This document shows, piece by piece, positions 37,468-51,584 of a stretch of 64,000 bases of DNA. The notes under the pieces were generated by a model. The model worked only from the letters and a program-made list of their open reading frames with translations. It had not been told where the DNA came from and made no database searches. Positions within the stretch are counted from its first letter, which is position 1. Each line of letters opens with the position of its first letter. Position numbers and translations under genes: made by a program. Origin of the DNA: an uncultured Alphaproteobacteria bacterium (lineage in GTDB: Bacteria; Pseudomonadota; Alphaproteobacteria; HIMB59); NCBI GenBank assembly GCA_902611415.1, contig CACLZM010000003.1:62001-126000 (forward strand), read 5' to 3'.

Positions 37468-39624
37468 TTATTCATTTACATATATAGCCTTTTCTAATTT
37501 ATCTATAAATCTACCAATTAAAATAGGTTTAATATCAGTTTTATTTGAAAAATAATTTTCAAATTTTTTTTGATTTTGTTCGTTAATTGTAATCAACATT
37601 GGCCCATTAGTTTGTGGATCAAAGAGAATATTTTTAAGAGGGTGGTTCTCTGATATCTGAATGTATTCTCTGGAGGACCTTTGGTTATTTTTAAAACCAG
37701 TACTTTGAAATTTTTTTAATAATTCGATGTTTAAATTTATAAGAATATCAGAACTTAATATTAACTCTGAAGACAAATTAGATGATAAACATATGTCAAT
37801 TAGGTGAGATGATAATCCAAAGCCACTTATGTCAGTCATAGTTTGAGAGCCAGAATTTCTTGCAGATTTAACAGTAAAATGACTCCCCTTTTTAAGATTA
37901 TTTAATATTTTTTCAAAATCACTACCAGAGAGCAATTTAGAATTATTATAATAAGCGGCCAGCAAATAACCGGTTCCAAGCGGTTTAGATAAATAGATTA
38001 GATCACCTACTTTAGCAGAATTTTTTGAAACATTACTCTCTATTTCACCATTTAAAGTAAGTGTTATACCTGGCTCTTGAGACTGATAGCTATGACCAGA
38101 TGAAATTACACAATGATTCTTATCTGCTTCAAATTTAATTCCTTCCATAAAATATTCTAAGTAAAACTTTTCAACAGAATTTTCAGAGAAGGGCATACCT
38201 AATGAAACACTAAGTGACTTCACCTCTCCACCAGCCGCCAAAATATCATTTTGAGAGTGTAAATAACTAATCTTACCAAAATCGAAAGGATTAAGAGATG
38301 AAAAAAGTTTTATGTGATCTATGGTTTGTAATATTTGAAGTGATTTGTTGTTAACTATTGAGGAGTCTTTTAAATAAATGTTGTCTGAGGTTTTTTTTAA
38401 GTAATTAATTAATGTATTTTTTGAAACTTTAGAGCCACAACCTTGACAATACATCTTAGTATTTTTGAAATTTTCTAATTCAAAACTTCTTTTATTCATT
38501 TGTAGATTATTAGTAAATCTAAAATTATTAATGAAATTCTTATCAATCCAAACTTTGAGTTTCCAGCACCATCGGTTATGGAAAGATAAGAAAAAATAGT
38601 TCAAAAGAGCATAATTTTTATATGTTCCAATTAAATAAAGCCAGTTTTTCTGTGGTTTAAATTTAATAAGATTTTTGCCAATTAATTTTAAAAAAATATT
38701 TTCTTTTAATATTTCTCCTTGACGAACTGCCATTACTCCTGATTTTGGTTTAGGTTTATTCTCTAAGCTGCATGCATCCCCTGTAACAAAAATATTTTTA
38801 TTATTAATTGATAAAAGATTGTTATTTACCCTAATAAATCCCTTTTCGTTCTTACTAAGATTACTTTCTAACAACCAAGACTCAATACTAGCACCTGTAG
38901 AAACTAAAGTTAAATCACAATCTATCTTGTCACCACTATTTAAAGTTAAATATTTTTCTGATATTGAAATAACTTCTCCTGTATGTTCTTTAATATTTAA
39001 ATTTTTAGCTATTTTTTTTAGATCATTTTTTGTTTTTTTATTTAAATTTTTTTCTTTTAATATTTTCTTTCCTAAAATTGTAATCTCTAAGTGACTCTCA
39101 TATCTCCTTTTTAGACTAAAAGCTAATTCATAAGAGGCAACCCCACCTCCAATTATAGTAATTTTTTTTTCTTTATTTCTTATAATTTGATCAATTTGAT
39201 TTAGATTTTTTATTAATGAACTAATAGGTTTTACAAAGAAACATTTAGATGAATTTTTTATGTGTATTTTTTTTGCATCAGAAATTGAACCAGTATTAAT
39301 TGAAAGTAAATCATAATTAACTGGCGGGGAGTTTTGTAGTTGCAACTCTTGATGATTAGTGTCTAATTTAATCACTTTATCTTTGATAAATGTCGCACCT
39401 GCATTAAAGCATAACCTCTGAAGATCAATGCTTATTTCTTCTTTACTAAAATCTTCATGAATGTATCCAGGAGTCATACCTGAATAAGTAGCCTCAAAAT
39501 ACTCGCTAATTAAAATTGTATGAAGCCCCTTAATATTATTCATACATAGCTTTTTTAGGACTTGAACATTTGCGTGTCCTCCACCTATTAATACCAATTG
39601 CTTAATAAAATTGTTTTCAATCAA
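37468..39624 (-). CDS. selD: Fused NADH dehydrogenase-like FAD oxidoreductase / selenide, water dikinase
   Basis: N-terminal LVLIGGGHANVQVLKKL and FVTGDACSL (NDH-2-like); C-terminal MYCQGCGSKVSKNTL, GDLIYLSKPLGTGYLLAA, MTDISGFGLSSHLIDI. Confidence 0.92.
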   Translation of the reverse strand: MIENNFIKQLVLIGGGHANVQVLKKLCMNNIKGLHTILISEYFEATYSGMTPGYIHEDFSKEEISIDLQRLCFNAGATFIKDKVIKLDTNHQELQLQNSPPVNYDLLSINTGSISDAKKIHIKNSSKCFFVKPISSLIKNLNQIDQIIRNKEKKITIIGGGVASYELAFSLKRRYESHLEITILGKKILKEKNLNKKTKNDLKKIAKNLNIKEHTGEVISISEKYLTLNSGDKIDCDLTLVSTGASIESWLLESNLSKNEKGFIRVNNNLLSINNKNIFVTGDACSLENKPKPKSGVMAVRQGEILKENIFLKLIGKNLIKFKPQKNWLYLIGTYKNYALLNYFFLSFHNRWCWKLKVWIDKNFINNFRFTNNLQMNKRSFELENFKNTKMYCQGCGSKVSKNTLINYLKKTSDNIYLKDSSIVNNKSLQILQTIDHIKLFSSLNPFDFGKISYLHSQNDILAAGGEVKSLSVSLGMPFSENSVEKFYLEYFMEGIKFEADKNHCVISSGHSYQSQEPGITLTLNGEIESNVSKNSAKVGDLIYLSKPLGTGYLLAAYYNNSKLLSGSDFEKILNNLKKGSHFTVKSARNSGSQTMTDISGFGLSSHLIDICLSSNLSSELILSSDILINLNIELLKKFQSTGFKNNQRSSREYIQISENHPLKNILFDPQTNGPMLITINEQNQKKFENYFSNKTDIKPILIGRFIDKLEKAIYVNE

Positions 39625-39804
39625 TTAGAACGACCAACTTCTAAAAAAATTGTTCATAAACAATAATGCAACTAAAACACTAATATTCTGATGATTTTGC
39701 ATATAGGGATAATTATTATAATACTAAGAAATTTCAATATTTTTCATTAGTTTTAAGTTTTTAGGCTTGAAATTAGAATTAAATTTACCATTTACTATTA
39801 TGTG

Positions 39805-39831
39805 TTAGCACTCTATAAAAGTGAGTGCTAA
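39805..39831 (+). promoter_or_regulatory. CIRCE operator (HrcA binding site)
   Basis: TTAGCACTC-N9-GAGTGCTAA exact match upstream of groES. Confidence 0.97.
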
Positions 39832-39861
39832 AAACTTAAATCTAGATACAGAGGTAAAAAA

Positions 39862-40152
39862 ATGAATTTAAAACCCTTACACGATAGAGTCTTGGTAGAA
39901 AGAGTTGAACAAGAAGATCGTACAAAAGGTGGTATCATTATTCCTGATACTGCTCAAGAAAAGCCTATGGAAGGAAAAGTTATATCTGTAGGAGGTGGTG
40001 CTAGAAACGAAAACGGACAGGTGGTTGCTTTGGATGTAAAAAAAGGTGATAGAATTTTGTTCGGTAAATGGTCTGGTACTGAAGTTAAAATTGATGGTAA
40101 AGAGCTTCTTATTATGAAGGAGTCAGACATCATGGGAATCATTGAGAAGTAA
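39862..40152 (+). CDS. groES: Co-chaperonin GroES
   Basis: [33 protein letters not shown]. Confidence 0.98.
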   Translation: MNLKPLHDRVLVERVEQEDRTKGGIIIPDTAQEKPMEGKVISVGGGARNENGQVVALDVKKGDRILFGKWSGTEVKIDGKELLIMKESDIMGIIEK

Positions 40153-40170
40153 TTGAAAGGTAAAATATAA

Positions 40171-41829
<1,659 letters not shown>

Positions 41830-41850
41830 CCAATATTTCATTAATTGATA

Positions 41851-41878
41851 AAAAGCCGCTTTATGCGGCTTTTTTTTT
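41851..41878 (+). terminator. Rho-independent terminator of groESL
   Basis: aaaagccgctttatgcggctttttttt hairpin plus T-tract. Confidence 0.9.
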
Positions 41879-41893
41879 AATCTAGTATAATAT

Positions 41894-42991
41894 TTGCTTA
41901 TGGATTTTATTGAAAATTTTTACTCTCAAATCACCAGAGTTTTCATAGATGGAGTATTCGGTATAAGCTTAGGTGATCTAACAATTATTTTTGTATCCCT
42001 TCTCATAGCTTTACTCATAAGAAGTATAGTTGCAAAAGTTTTAGTAAATAAAGTAAAAAAAATTGTATCTAAAACTGGTAATATAATTGACGACAAGTTA
42101 TTTGAAGCACTAGTTCCTCCTTTTAGACTTTTACCGATTGTAATAGCCTTTCTAGCCATAACATTATATTTTGATATAGAGTCAACACTTGGTTTATATT
42201 TTCAAAAAATAAATAACACACTTGCAACAATATTTGTTTTCTGGTTAATTCATCAAGCGCTAATACCTTTTTCAAACTTATTTAATAAATTAGAAAATAT
42301 TTTATCAAAGGGTTTGGTACTATGGATTTCCAAATCTTTAAAATACTTAATAATATTTCTAGGTATTGTTGCAGTTCTTGAGGTTTGGGGTATTAAAATA
42401 GGACCTGTAATTGCAGGATTAGGTTTATTTGGAGTAGCAGTAGCGTTAGGAGCACAAGATTTATTTAAAAACTTAATATCTGGTATTATGATACTATTAG
42501 AAAAAAGATTTCAAATTGGTGACGTTATAAGTGTACCTGGTCATACTGAGGGTACTGTTGAACACATAGGATTTAGATCAACTTTAATCAGAAAATTTAA
42601 TAGCACTCCAATAACTATTCCTAATTATATTTTTGCGGAAGCACCTATTTTAAATTATACAAATAGAAATTATAGAAGAATTAATTGGACAATTGGTCTC
42701 CAATATAACTCAACATTAGATCAAATTAAAAAACTCACAGAATACATATCATCTTATTTAAAAGATAATGAAAACTTTATAGTCAATAATGAATACAAAT
42801 CATTTGTAAGAATAGAAAAGTTTAATGATAGTTCTATAGATATAATAGTGATTTGTTTTACTTCAACAAAAGACTGGGAAAAATATCTTGAAATTAAAGA
42901 GGATTTAGCGATAAAGATTAAGGATAGTGTCGAAAAAATTGGCTTAGATTTTGCTTTCCCAAGCCAGTCTATATATATTGAAAAGAATTAG
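41894..42991 (+). CDS. MscS-family mechanosensitive channel
   Basis: GLGLFGVAVALGAQDLFKNLISGIMILLEKRFQIGDVISVPGHTEGTVEHIGFRSTLIRKFNSTPITIPN. Confidence 0.94.
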   Translation: MLMDFIENFYSQITRVFIDGVFGISLGDLTIIFVSLLIALLIRSIVAKVLVNKVKKIVSKTGNIIDDKLFEALVPPFRLLPIVIAFLAITLYFDIESTLGLYFQKINNTLATIFVFWLIHQALIPFSNLFNKLENILSKGLVLWISKSLKYLIIFLGIVAVLEVWGIKIGPVIAGLGLFGVAVALGAQDLFKNLISGIMILLEKRFQIGDVISVPGHTEGTVEHIGFRSTLIRKFNSTPITIPNYIFAEAPILNYTNRNYRRINWTIGLQYNSTLDQIKKLTEYISSYLKDNENFIVNNEYKSFVRIEKFNDSSIDIIVICFTSTKDWEKYLEIKEDLAIKIKDSVEKIGLDFAFPSQSIYIEKN

Positions 42992-43000
42992 TATCTGATT

Positions 43001-43858
43001 ATGTTAAAAAACTATTTTGGCGTAATCTTATATTATCTGCTTCCAAGCCATCTCTCATATAATCTTTTAAATGAAGATGATAAATCAATTATTGATAAAG
43101 CAAATTTCAATCATAATAATTATCGTGATGACTATTTTGATCCAAAAAAATACCAGGGTGGGAAATCGTGGTATTCAAATACTAATGAAAAAAAAAGTGA
43201 CTATAGAGGATATCAAAATATAATTGATGACGTTTTAAAGTCCAATCCAAAAAATATTTTAGAGGTAGGCTTTGGCTCTGGATATTATACAAAGAACTTA
43301 ATTTATAATAACTCAACAGAATATTATTGTGGTATTGATATTAATCATAATTTTGTGAAATTTATGAAAAATATTTTTCTAAATGAAAAAATCAATCAGA
43401 AAATTAATTATAATTTAATTCAAGGAGATATATCCAAAATTAATAAAGACAATAAAAGATTTGATTTAATTATTTTCATATCTTCTTTTCATCATATTTT
43501 TCACAGAAAACATGTTTTTGAAATTCTGTATGATATCTCTAGTGAAAACGTCCAAATTCTAATGATAGAACCAAGTAATTACTTTCCAAGAATTGCTAAA
43601 GTCATAATTAAGGGTATTACTAAGTATTTTAAAAAAAACTCATGGTCAAATATTAATAATCTATCAACTCATCATTTTATCTCAGTAGGAGAAATAAAAT
43701 CGTACACTGAAGGCAAATTTAAAATTATAAAAACTAATTTTATAAAGCAAAGTAATTTTGCAATTAAATATTTATTTTTAATAAAAAAAATTAATAAATT
43801 TTTTTTCTATAAATTTTTTTCAAGTGAAATAAGTATTTTATTAAAAAAAAATAATTAA
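43001..43858 (+). CDS. Class I SAM-dependent methyltransferase
   Basis: ILEVGFGSGYYTKNL motif I; FDLIIFISSFHHIF. Confidence 0.82.
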   Translation: MLKNYFGVILYYLLPSHLSYNLLNEDDKSIIDKANFNHNNYRDDYFDPKKYQGGKSWYSNTNEKKSDYRGYQNIIDDVLKSNPKNILEVGFGSGYYTKNLIYNNSTEYYCGIDINHNFVKFMKNIFLNEKINQKINYNLIQGDISKINKDNKRFDLIIFISSFHHIFHRKHVFEILYDISSENVQILMIEPSNYFPRIAKVIIKGITKYFKKNSWSNINNLSTHHFISVGEIKSYTEGKFKIIKTNFIKQSNFAIKYLFLIKKINKFFFYKFFSSEISILLKKNN

Positions 43859-43862
43859 AAAA

Positions 43863-44780
43863 TTATAGTTTTATTAAGATTGATGTTTCTGATGTGTTTT
43901 TATATCCAGTGTAATTAAATAAATTAGGATACTGAAGATATCTATATTCTTTTCTAAGATTTATTTTATTTATATTTTTAATTCTTGCTTTTGCTAAGTT
44001 ATTTTTATATGTCCAATCAAAAATTTTAGGAATTTTACCATAATTATAGATCATGTTGGCAGTTGGTATAGGAGGCCATCCATCAGAATGTAATGTAAAC
44101 ACCGAAACGTCATCATCTAGTATGATATACTTTATGTTATTTTCTTTTGAAAAAAGAATTCTATCCAAGTGTGATACGTGATCGTCAAAAATAGCTAAAT
44201 CAAAATTTCTATTATTAATACGCTCATCGTGTGTTACGTCACTTTCAAAATAAATTGCTTTTTTTGATTTATATTCTCTCAAAGAAAAATTAATGTCGTA
44301 TGCATATATCTTCGCTTTTTTATTAATGCTTTTCTCAATTAAGTATGTCGAGTAACCTCTAAGTACACCACTTTCAATAATATTTTTAGGAGAAATTAGT
44401 TTTATAATAATAAACGTAATTAGTGAGTTGTTATATCCCATACCTTTATTTAAATTTGAAATTGGTTGAATTTTGAAAGTTTTTTCAAATTCTTTAATGT
44501 GTTTTAATATTTGACTTTGATTAGTTTTAAAATTAGCAGATTTAAAAAAATTTAATAAATATATTGCTAGTTCTTTGTTCCTCAACTTAATCAAATTTTT
44601 AGATAAATAACTCTCTTGTTCTGGTCGAAGATTGGATGGTTTTCTTATTATTTTAATTTTTAGAAAAAAAAGTAATATTCTATTTATGAAATTAAAAAAG
44701 CTTTTATTTACAAAATCTTTTTTGTTAACAAAACCCCAATAATTTGAGGATGTTTTAAATTGTTTTTTATCGATAATCAT
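43863..44780 (-). CDS. Rossmann-fold, methyltransferase-like protein
   Basis: NIIESGVLRGYSTYLIEKSINKKAKIYAYDI and FDLAIFDDHVSHLDRI. Confidence 0.55.
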   Translation of the reverse strand: MIIDKKQFKTSSNYWGFVNKKDFVNKSFFNFINRILLFFLKIKIIRKPSNLRPEQESYLSKNLIKLRNKELAIYLLNFFKSANFKTNQSQILKHIKEFEKTFKIQPISNLNKGMGYNNSLITFIIIKLISPKNIIESGVLRGYSTYLIEKSINKKAKIYAYDINFSLREYKSKKAIYFESDVTHDERINNRNFDLAIFDDHVSHLDRILFSKENNIKYIILDDDVSVFTLHSDGWPPIPTANMIYNYGKIPKIFDWTYKNNLAKARIKNINKINLRKEYRYLQYPNLFNYTGYKNTSETSILIKL

Positions 44781-44791
44781 ATAAAGATTAT

Positions 44792-45568
44792 TTAGATCTT
44801 AATACCTGATCTACCTGTGTAATCTGTCACATTAAAAAGGGGTTTTTTTTTAATTTTTTCAAAATATTCATCTACTGCTTTCTTAGACCCTTGCCAATGA
44901 CCGTAGTCATCTATAAGTATATTGCCTCTTTGAGATAAAATAGGATACAAAATATTTAGTTCTAATAAGGTAGATTCATACCAGTCTGTATCAAGTCTTA
45001 GAACAGATATCTTAGTTGGTAAATTATGTTTATGACTTAATGTTTCCTTTACATCACCTTTTATAAAATTAACTCCATCAATACTTAAATTCATATCTTT
45101 AAAATTATTTTTTACATCTTCGAGTGAAGCATAGCACCACTTATTATAATCTTTTTCTTGATTTGAAATATACCTCTCATTTGCTGACATATTATTAGTA
45201 AAATCTTTATCAACTTCAGTTGGCTCTGTCATACCAAGGAAGGTATCAAACAAATATAATTGTTTATCAGAGCCTAATTTTTCAAATATTTTTTTTGCAA
45301 TAATAGCATTACCACCTCTCCATACTCCACATTCAACAAAATCTCCTTCTATTCCCTCTTCAACTACGTATTTACATGCTTTTAGTGTAGCAACCAGTCT
45401 TGGAATAGAAGTCATTGAATATTTTGATTCAAAAACATTTCTAATAATTTCAATTTCATCACTACTTAATTCTACATAGTTGTAGTCATTAGAATTATTA
45501 TTTTTAATAATACTGTAACCAAAATTATTCAATTTTACTTTTAAAAAATTCTTTAAAATATCGATCAT
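44792..45568 (-). CDS. TylF/MycF-family methyltransferase
   Basis: VVEEGIEGDFVECGVWRGGNAIIAKKIFEKLG, LRLDTDWYESTLLELNILYPILSQRGNILIDDYGHWQGSKKAVDEYF. Confidence 0.88.
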   Translation of the reverse strand: MIDILKNFLKVKLNNFGYSIIKNNNSNDYNYVELSSDEIEIIRNVFESKYSMTSIPRLVATLKACKYVVEEGIEGDFVECGVWRGGNAIIAKKIFEKLGSDKQLYLFDTFLGMTEPTEVDKDFTNNMSANERYISNQEKDYNKWCYASLEDVKNNFKDMNLSIDGVNFIKGDVKETLSHKHNLPTKISVLRLDTDWYESTLLELNILYPILSQRGNILIDDYGHWQGSKKAVDEYFEKIKKKPLFNVTDYTGRSGIKI

Positions 45569-45795
45569 TTTTAAAAATTAATATATCTTAAATGATGATA
45601 ACATATTGAATTAATTATCAAAATAACCATTATTTAGAAATTAAGGATAATTTGATAATTTTATTACAATTATAAAACTTCTCTAAGATAACAGTTAATT
45701 TAATTAAGGAAAAACTTGTAGAGTATTTTTCTACTTTAAAATCTTTTAATTAAACATAATATATTATCTTAAGATAAATTAAATAATGACTTTTA

Positions 45796-46494
45796 ATGAA
45801 AGATAGATTGAAAAATAAGCTAAATTATAAAAAGGTTTTATTTTTTTTTGCTCATCCTGATGACGAAACACTATCTGCAGGAGGCACAATTAATAAGATG
45901 TGCCTTAATAATATTGAAGTAAAAATTGTTATAGCATCTCAAGGATTATTAAGTAGAGATAGTCAAAATATTAAAAATATTGATATGCATATTAGCGACC
46001 TCAGAGAGGCTTGCGAAGTATTAGGTGTAAAAAAAAAAAATTTAATCATTGGGAATTTTAAGGACAACTCTTTTGATAATGAACCTTTGCTAAAATTAAC
46101 GAAGTATTTTAATAAATTATTATTTGATTTTAAGCCTGATGCAGTTTTCACTCATCATAAGTATTGCACAAATATTGATCACAAATATTGTTTTGAAGCT
46201 GCATTAATATGTACAAGACCAGTAAACGGGACAATGATAGACCTTTATTCTTGTGAAACTATAAGTAGCACGACTTTTAATAGACCATACAACTTTGATC
46301 CAAGTTATTTTAGCGTTTTATCGAAAGAAAATTTAATTGCTAAGAAAGATGCTTTAGATAAATTTAGGTTTGAAAAAAATAAATTCCCACATATGAGATC
46401 AAAAAAGTTTATAGAAATAAATGCTCAATTTAGAGGAGCGCAAATTGGAACTGATTATGCAGAAGCATTTTCAGTAATTAATTTATTTAATTAG
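45796..46494 (+). CDS. PIG-L family deacetylase
   Basis: VLFFFAHPDDETLSAGGTINK; FTHHKYCTNIDHKYCFEAALI. Confidence 0.92.
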   Translation: MKDRLKNKLNYKKVLFFFAHPDDETLSAGGTINKMCLNNIEVKIVIASQGLLSRDSQNIKNIDMHISDLREACEVLGVKKKNLIIGNFKDNSFDNEPLLKLTKYFNKLLFDFKPDAVFTHHKYCTNIDHKYCFEAALICTRPVNGTMIDLYSCETISSTTFNRPYNFDPSYFSVLSKENLIAKKDALDKFRFEKNKFPHMRSKKFIEINAQFRGAQIGTDYAEAFSVINLFN

Positions 46495-47437
46495 ATAGCT
46501 CTTTAAAAATATTAGAATTTGTTTTTGAATTTTTTATTAAATTCTTTTTCTTTTGAATATCTCTTATTATTGAGGGGTTACAAATTAATTTATCTAATGT
46601 CTTAGATAGATCATTAATATTTTTTACGCTTATGTGTAAATCTTTAATTTGTGTAAACTTAGAATTTTGTAATTGATTTTCCGCATATAATGTATTTATG
46701 CTTATTGTTTGCGAAGTAAGCCTCTCTATGAAAGAATACCCATAGCTACCAATAAAGAAATAACTTTTTTCGTAAAAGCTTTGCATCTTGTTACTATTAA
46801 AAATTACTCTGATTTTATTATTTGTTTTAAGAGTTCTTATTTCTTGATTTGTTATTTTCATTTCGGAAGTTAAAATAATATTTATTTTCATTTTTTTATA
46901 AAACATACTACCTTTTAATTCATTAATTGTATTTTTGATAATTTTATAATGACTTAATGAAGAATAAAAAATTGTTATCGGTATAGTCTTATTATAATTA
47001 AATTTTTTGATTGAAATATTTTTATTATAAGAATTTTTTAGAATTAAATATTTTAACCCCAATAATTTCTTTATACCTTTAAATTTTTTAGGATTTTTTG
47101 GACTTATACTTGAATAGTTTAAATAAAAATCACTTTTAAATTTAATTATCCCATAATCATCAATAATACATATTTTATCTGAAAGACTCTTAAGTAATTC
47201 AAATTTTTTTTTTGTAATTTTATAGCTATCTAAAAAAATTAAATTAAAGTGACATTTTTCTAAATTTCTAACGATATTTATATATCTATCAATCTTTACG
47301 TTTAGAGATAATTTTTTTAAAAAAAAATAACATTTCCAATTATTATTTCTGAAAGTATGTGATAAATTAATACATCTTCCTAAGTGACCCCTTCCACTGT
47401 CATTGTCATAATCGGGTATAAAACAAACCTTTTTCAC
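46487..47437 (-). CDS. PseG/SpsG-like UDP-sugar hydrolase
   Basis: SGRGHLGRCINLSHTFRNNNW N-terminal GxGHxxRx-type motif; next to pseB/pseC. Confidence 0.7.
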   Translation of the reverse strand: MKKVCFIPDYDNDSGRGHLGRCINLSHTFRNNNWKCYFFLKKLSLNVKIDRYINIVRNLEKCHFNLIFLDSYKITKKKFELLKSLSDKICIIDDYGIIKFKSDFYLNYSSISPKNPKKFKGIKKLLGLKYLILKNSYNKNISIKKFNYNKTIPITIFYSSLSHYKIIKNTINELKGSMFYKKMKINIILTSEMKITNQEIRTLKTNNKIRVIFNSNKMQSFYEKSYFFIGSYGYSFIERLTSQTISINTLYAENQLQNSKFTQIKDLHISVKNINDLSKTLDKLICNPSIIRDIQKKKNLIKNSKTNSNIFKELSN

Positions 47438-47487
47438 TTACAATCAATCAAAAACTTATGTATATATAATCAACTTCATTAAGTTAA

Positions 47488-49637
<2,150 letters not shown>

Positions 49638-49648
<11 letters not shown>

Positions 49649-50525
49649 TAAGATTATAATTGGTACAGCACAAATATCTCAAAATTATGGTATTGTTCGA
49701 AAAGTTTCCAACTTTGATTTAGTTGAAATTCTTAACTATTCTTCTTCAAAAGGTATAAATTTTATTGATACGTCAAATAATTACGCAAATGCACACAATT
49801 TAATTAAAAGTTATAAACATAAAAATAAATTCAATATTATTGCAAAAATATCTTTTAAAAAATTCAATTTTTATAGTTTATCAAAGAAAATACTCGACTC
49901 TGAATTTGAGAATATTTTCAATACTTTAGGCTTAAAACATATTTACTGTATAATGTTACATGAACCATCAGTACTAAATCATAAAAACAGTAATTTTATA
50001 ATTGATAAATTATATGGTTTAAAAAAACAAAAAAAAATAAAAAAAATAGGTATTTCAATTTATGATACAAGTGAATTAGATAAATATTATTCTTATAATT
50101 TCGATATTATTCAAGGCCCATTTAACTTATTTGATAGAAGAGTCAAAGATTCCGGTTGGTTAAAAAAAATTAATGATGATAAAAAAGAATTTCATGCAAG
50201 ATCTATTTTTTTACAGGGGTTATTATCTCAAAAATCTATTAAACAAATACCAGATAAGTTTTATTTATGGAAAGATACTTGGAATAAATGGTTTGATTTG
50301 CATAAAAAATATAATGCAGATCCTATCCAATCATCACTTTCTTTTGTATCAAATGAAATGTTAGTTGATAGTATTATTTTAGGAATAGATGATTTATCAC
50401 AACTTAAACAAATTATTCAGTTGTGTGAAATAACTAAATTAGATAGTGACTTATTGAAAGAGATAAATAAAATGAAAATTATTGATGATAAATTAATCAA
50501 TCCAAAAAACTGGAAGTATTTTTAA
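49638..50525 (+). CDS. Aldo/keto reductase family protein (TTG start)
   Basis: GTAQISQNYGIVRK, GINFIDTSNNYANAHN, IYCIMLHEPSVL, KKIGISIYDTSEL; overlaps pseC by 11 nt. Confidence 0.85.
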
Positions 50526-51584
50526 ATGAAAATTGGAAATAAATTTATTGGAGATGGTCACCCTTGCTTTATAACTTTTGAAGCTGGCGCTACACATGAT
50601 GGCTTAATTTCATCAAAAAAACTCATCAAACACGCAGCAAAATCAGGTGCTGACGCAGTTAAATTTCAAATTTTTGATCCAGATGAGTTAATAGCTGACA
50701 AAAATATGGAGTTCGAATTTGATATATTGATTGATAGATCTACCAATAAAACAAAAACAGTATCAGAAAATCTATACGACATATTTGTAAGAAGAAGTTT
50801 AACATTTGAAGAATGGACTGATTTGAAGAACTATTCAGATAGTTTAGGACTTACTTTTTTTGCAACAATTGGCGATGAGCTAGGTCTTGACTTTGTTAGA
50901 AGAGTTGGCTGCGACTCTATTAAAATTGCATCTGCAGACGTAAACTATTTTCCATTCTTAAAAGAAGTTGCAAAAACAAAAATTTCAATACAACTAGATA
51001 CTGGAAACTCAACTATAGGGGAAATTGCTGATGCCATAGATCTAATAAAGTCTGAGGGAAATAATGATATAATCATTCATAATTGCCCCTCAGGATATCC
51101 AGCTAAATTATCGTCGATTAACTTGAATATGATTAATTCTTTAAAAAAAATGTTTAATTGCCCTGTAGCTTATTCAGATCACTCTCAAGGATTTGATATG
51201 GATATAGCAGCAGTAGCCATTGGCGCAAATCTATTGGAAAAAACAATTACTTTGGACAAAACAACTCCGAGAGTTGAGCACATTATGTCTCTTGAACCTG
51301 ATGAAATGAAGTTTTTCGTAAATAAAATTAGGGATATAGAAATTGCAATGGGCTCTTCTAGAAGAATTTTTACTGAAAAAGAAAAATATTCAAGATTAAA
51401 AGTAAGAAGAAGTATTTATTCAGCTGAGAGTTATAAAAAAAACACTTTGGTAAAAAATATGCATCTAAGATTTAAAAGACCTGGTTATGGAATACCCCCA
51501 GATCATCTAGATAAAATTATAAATAAAAAATTAATCAAAGATGTTGAAAAAGATCAATTATTATCCTTAAATGACTTTGATTGA
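50526..51584 (+). CDS. NeuB-family nonulosonic acid synthase with SAF domain (copy 1)
   Basis: TFEAGATHDGLISSKKLIKHAAKSGADAVKFQIF, IKIASADVNYFPFLKEV, VAYSDHSQGFDMDIAAVAIGANLLEKTITLD; C-terminal SAF. Confidence 0.9.
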   Translation: MKIGNKFIGDGHPCFITFEAGATHDGLISSKKLIKHAAKSGADAVKFQIFDPDELIADKNMEFEFDILIDRSTNKTKTVSENLYDIFVRRSLTFEEWTDLKNYSDSLGLTFFATIGDELGLDFVRRVGCDSIKIASADVNYFPFLKEVAKTKISIQLDTGNSTIGEIADAIDLIKSEGNNDIIIHNCPSGYPAKLSSINLNMINSLKKMFNCPVAYSDHSQGFDMDIAAVAIGANLLEKTITLDKTTPRVEHIMSLEPDEMKFFVNKIRDIEIAMGSSRRIFTEKEKYSRLKVRRSIYSAESYKKNTLVKNMHLRFKRPGYGIPPDHLDKIINKKLIKDVEKDQLLSLNDFD

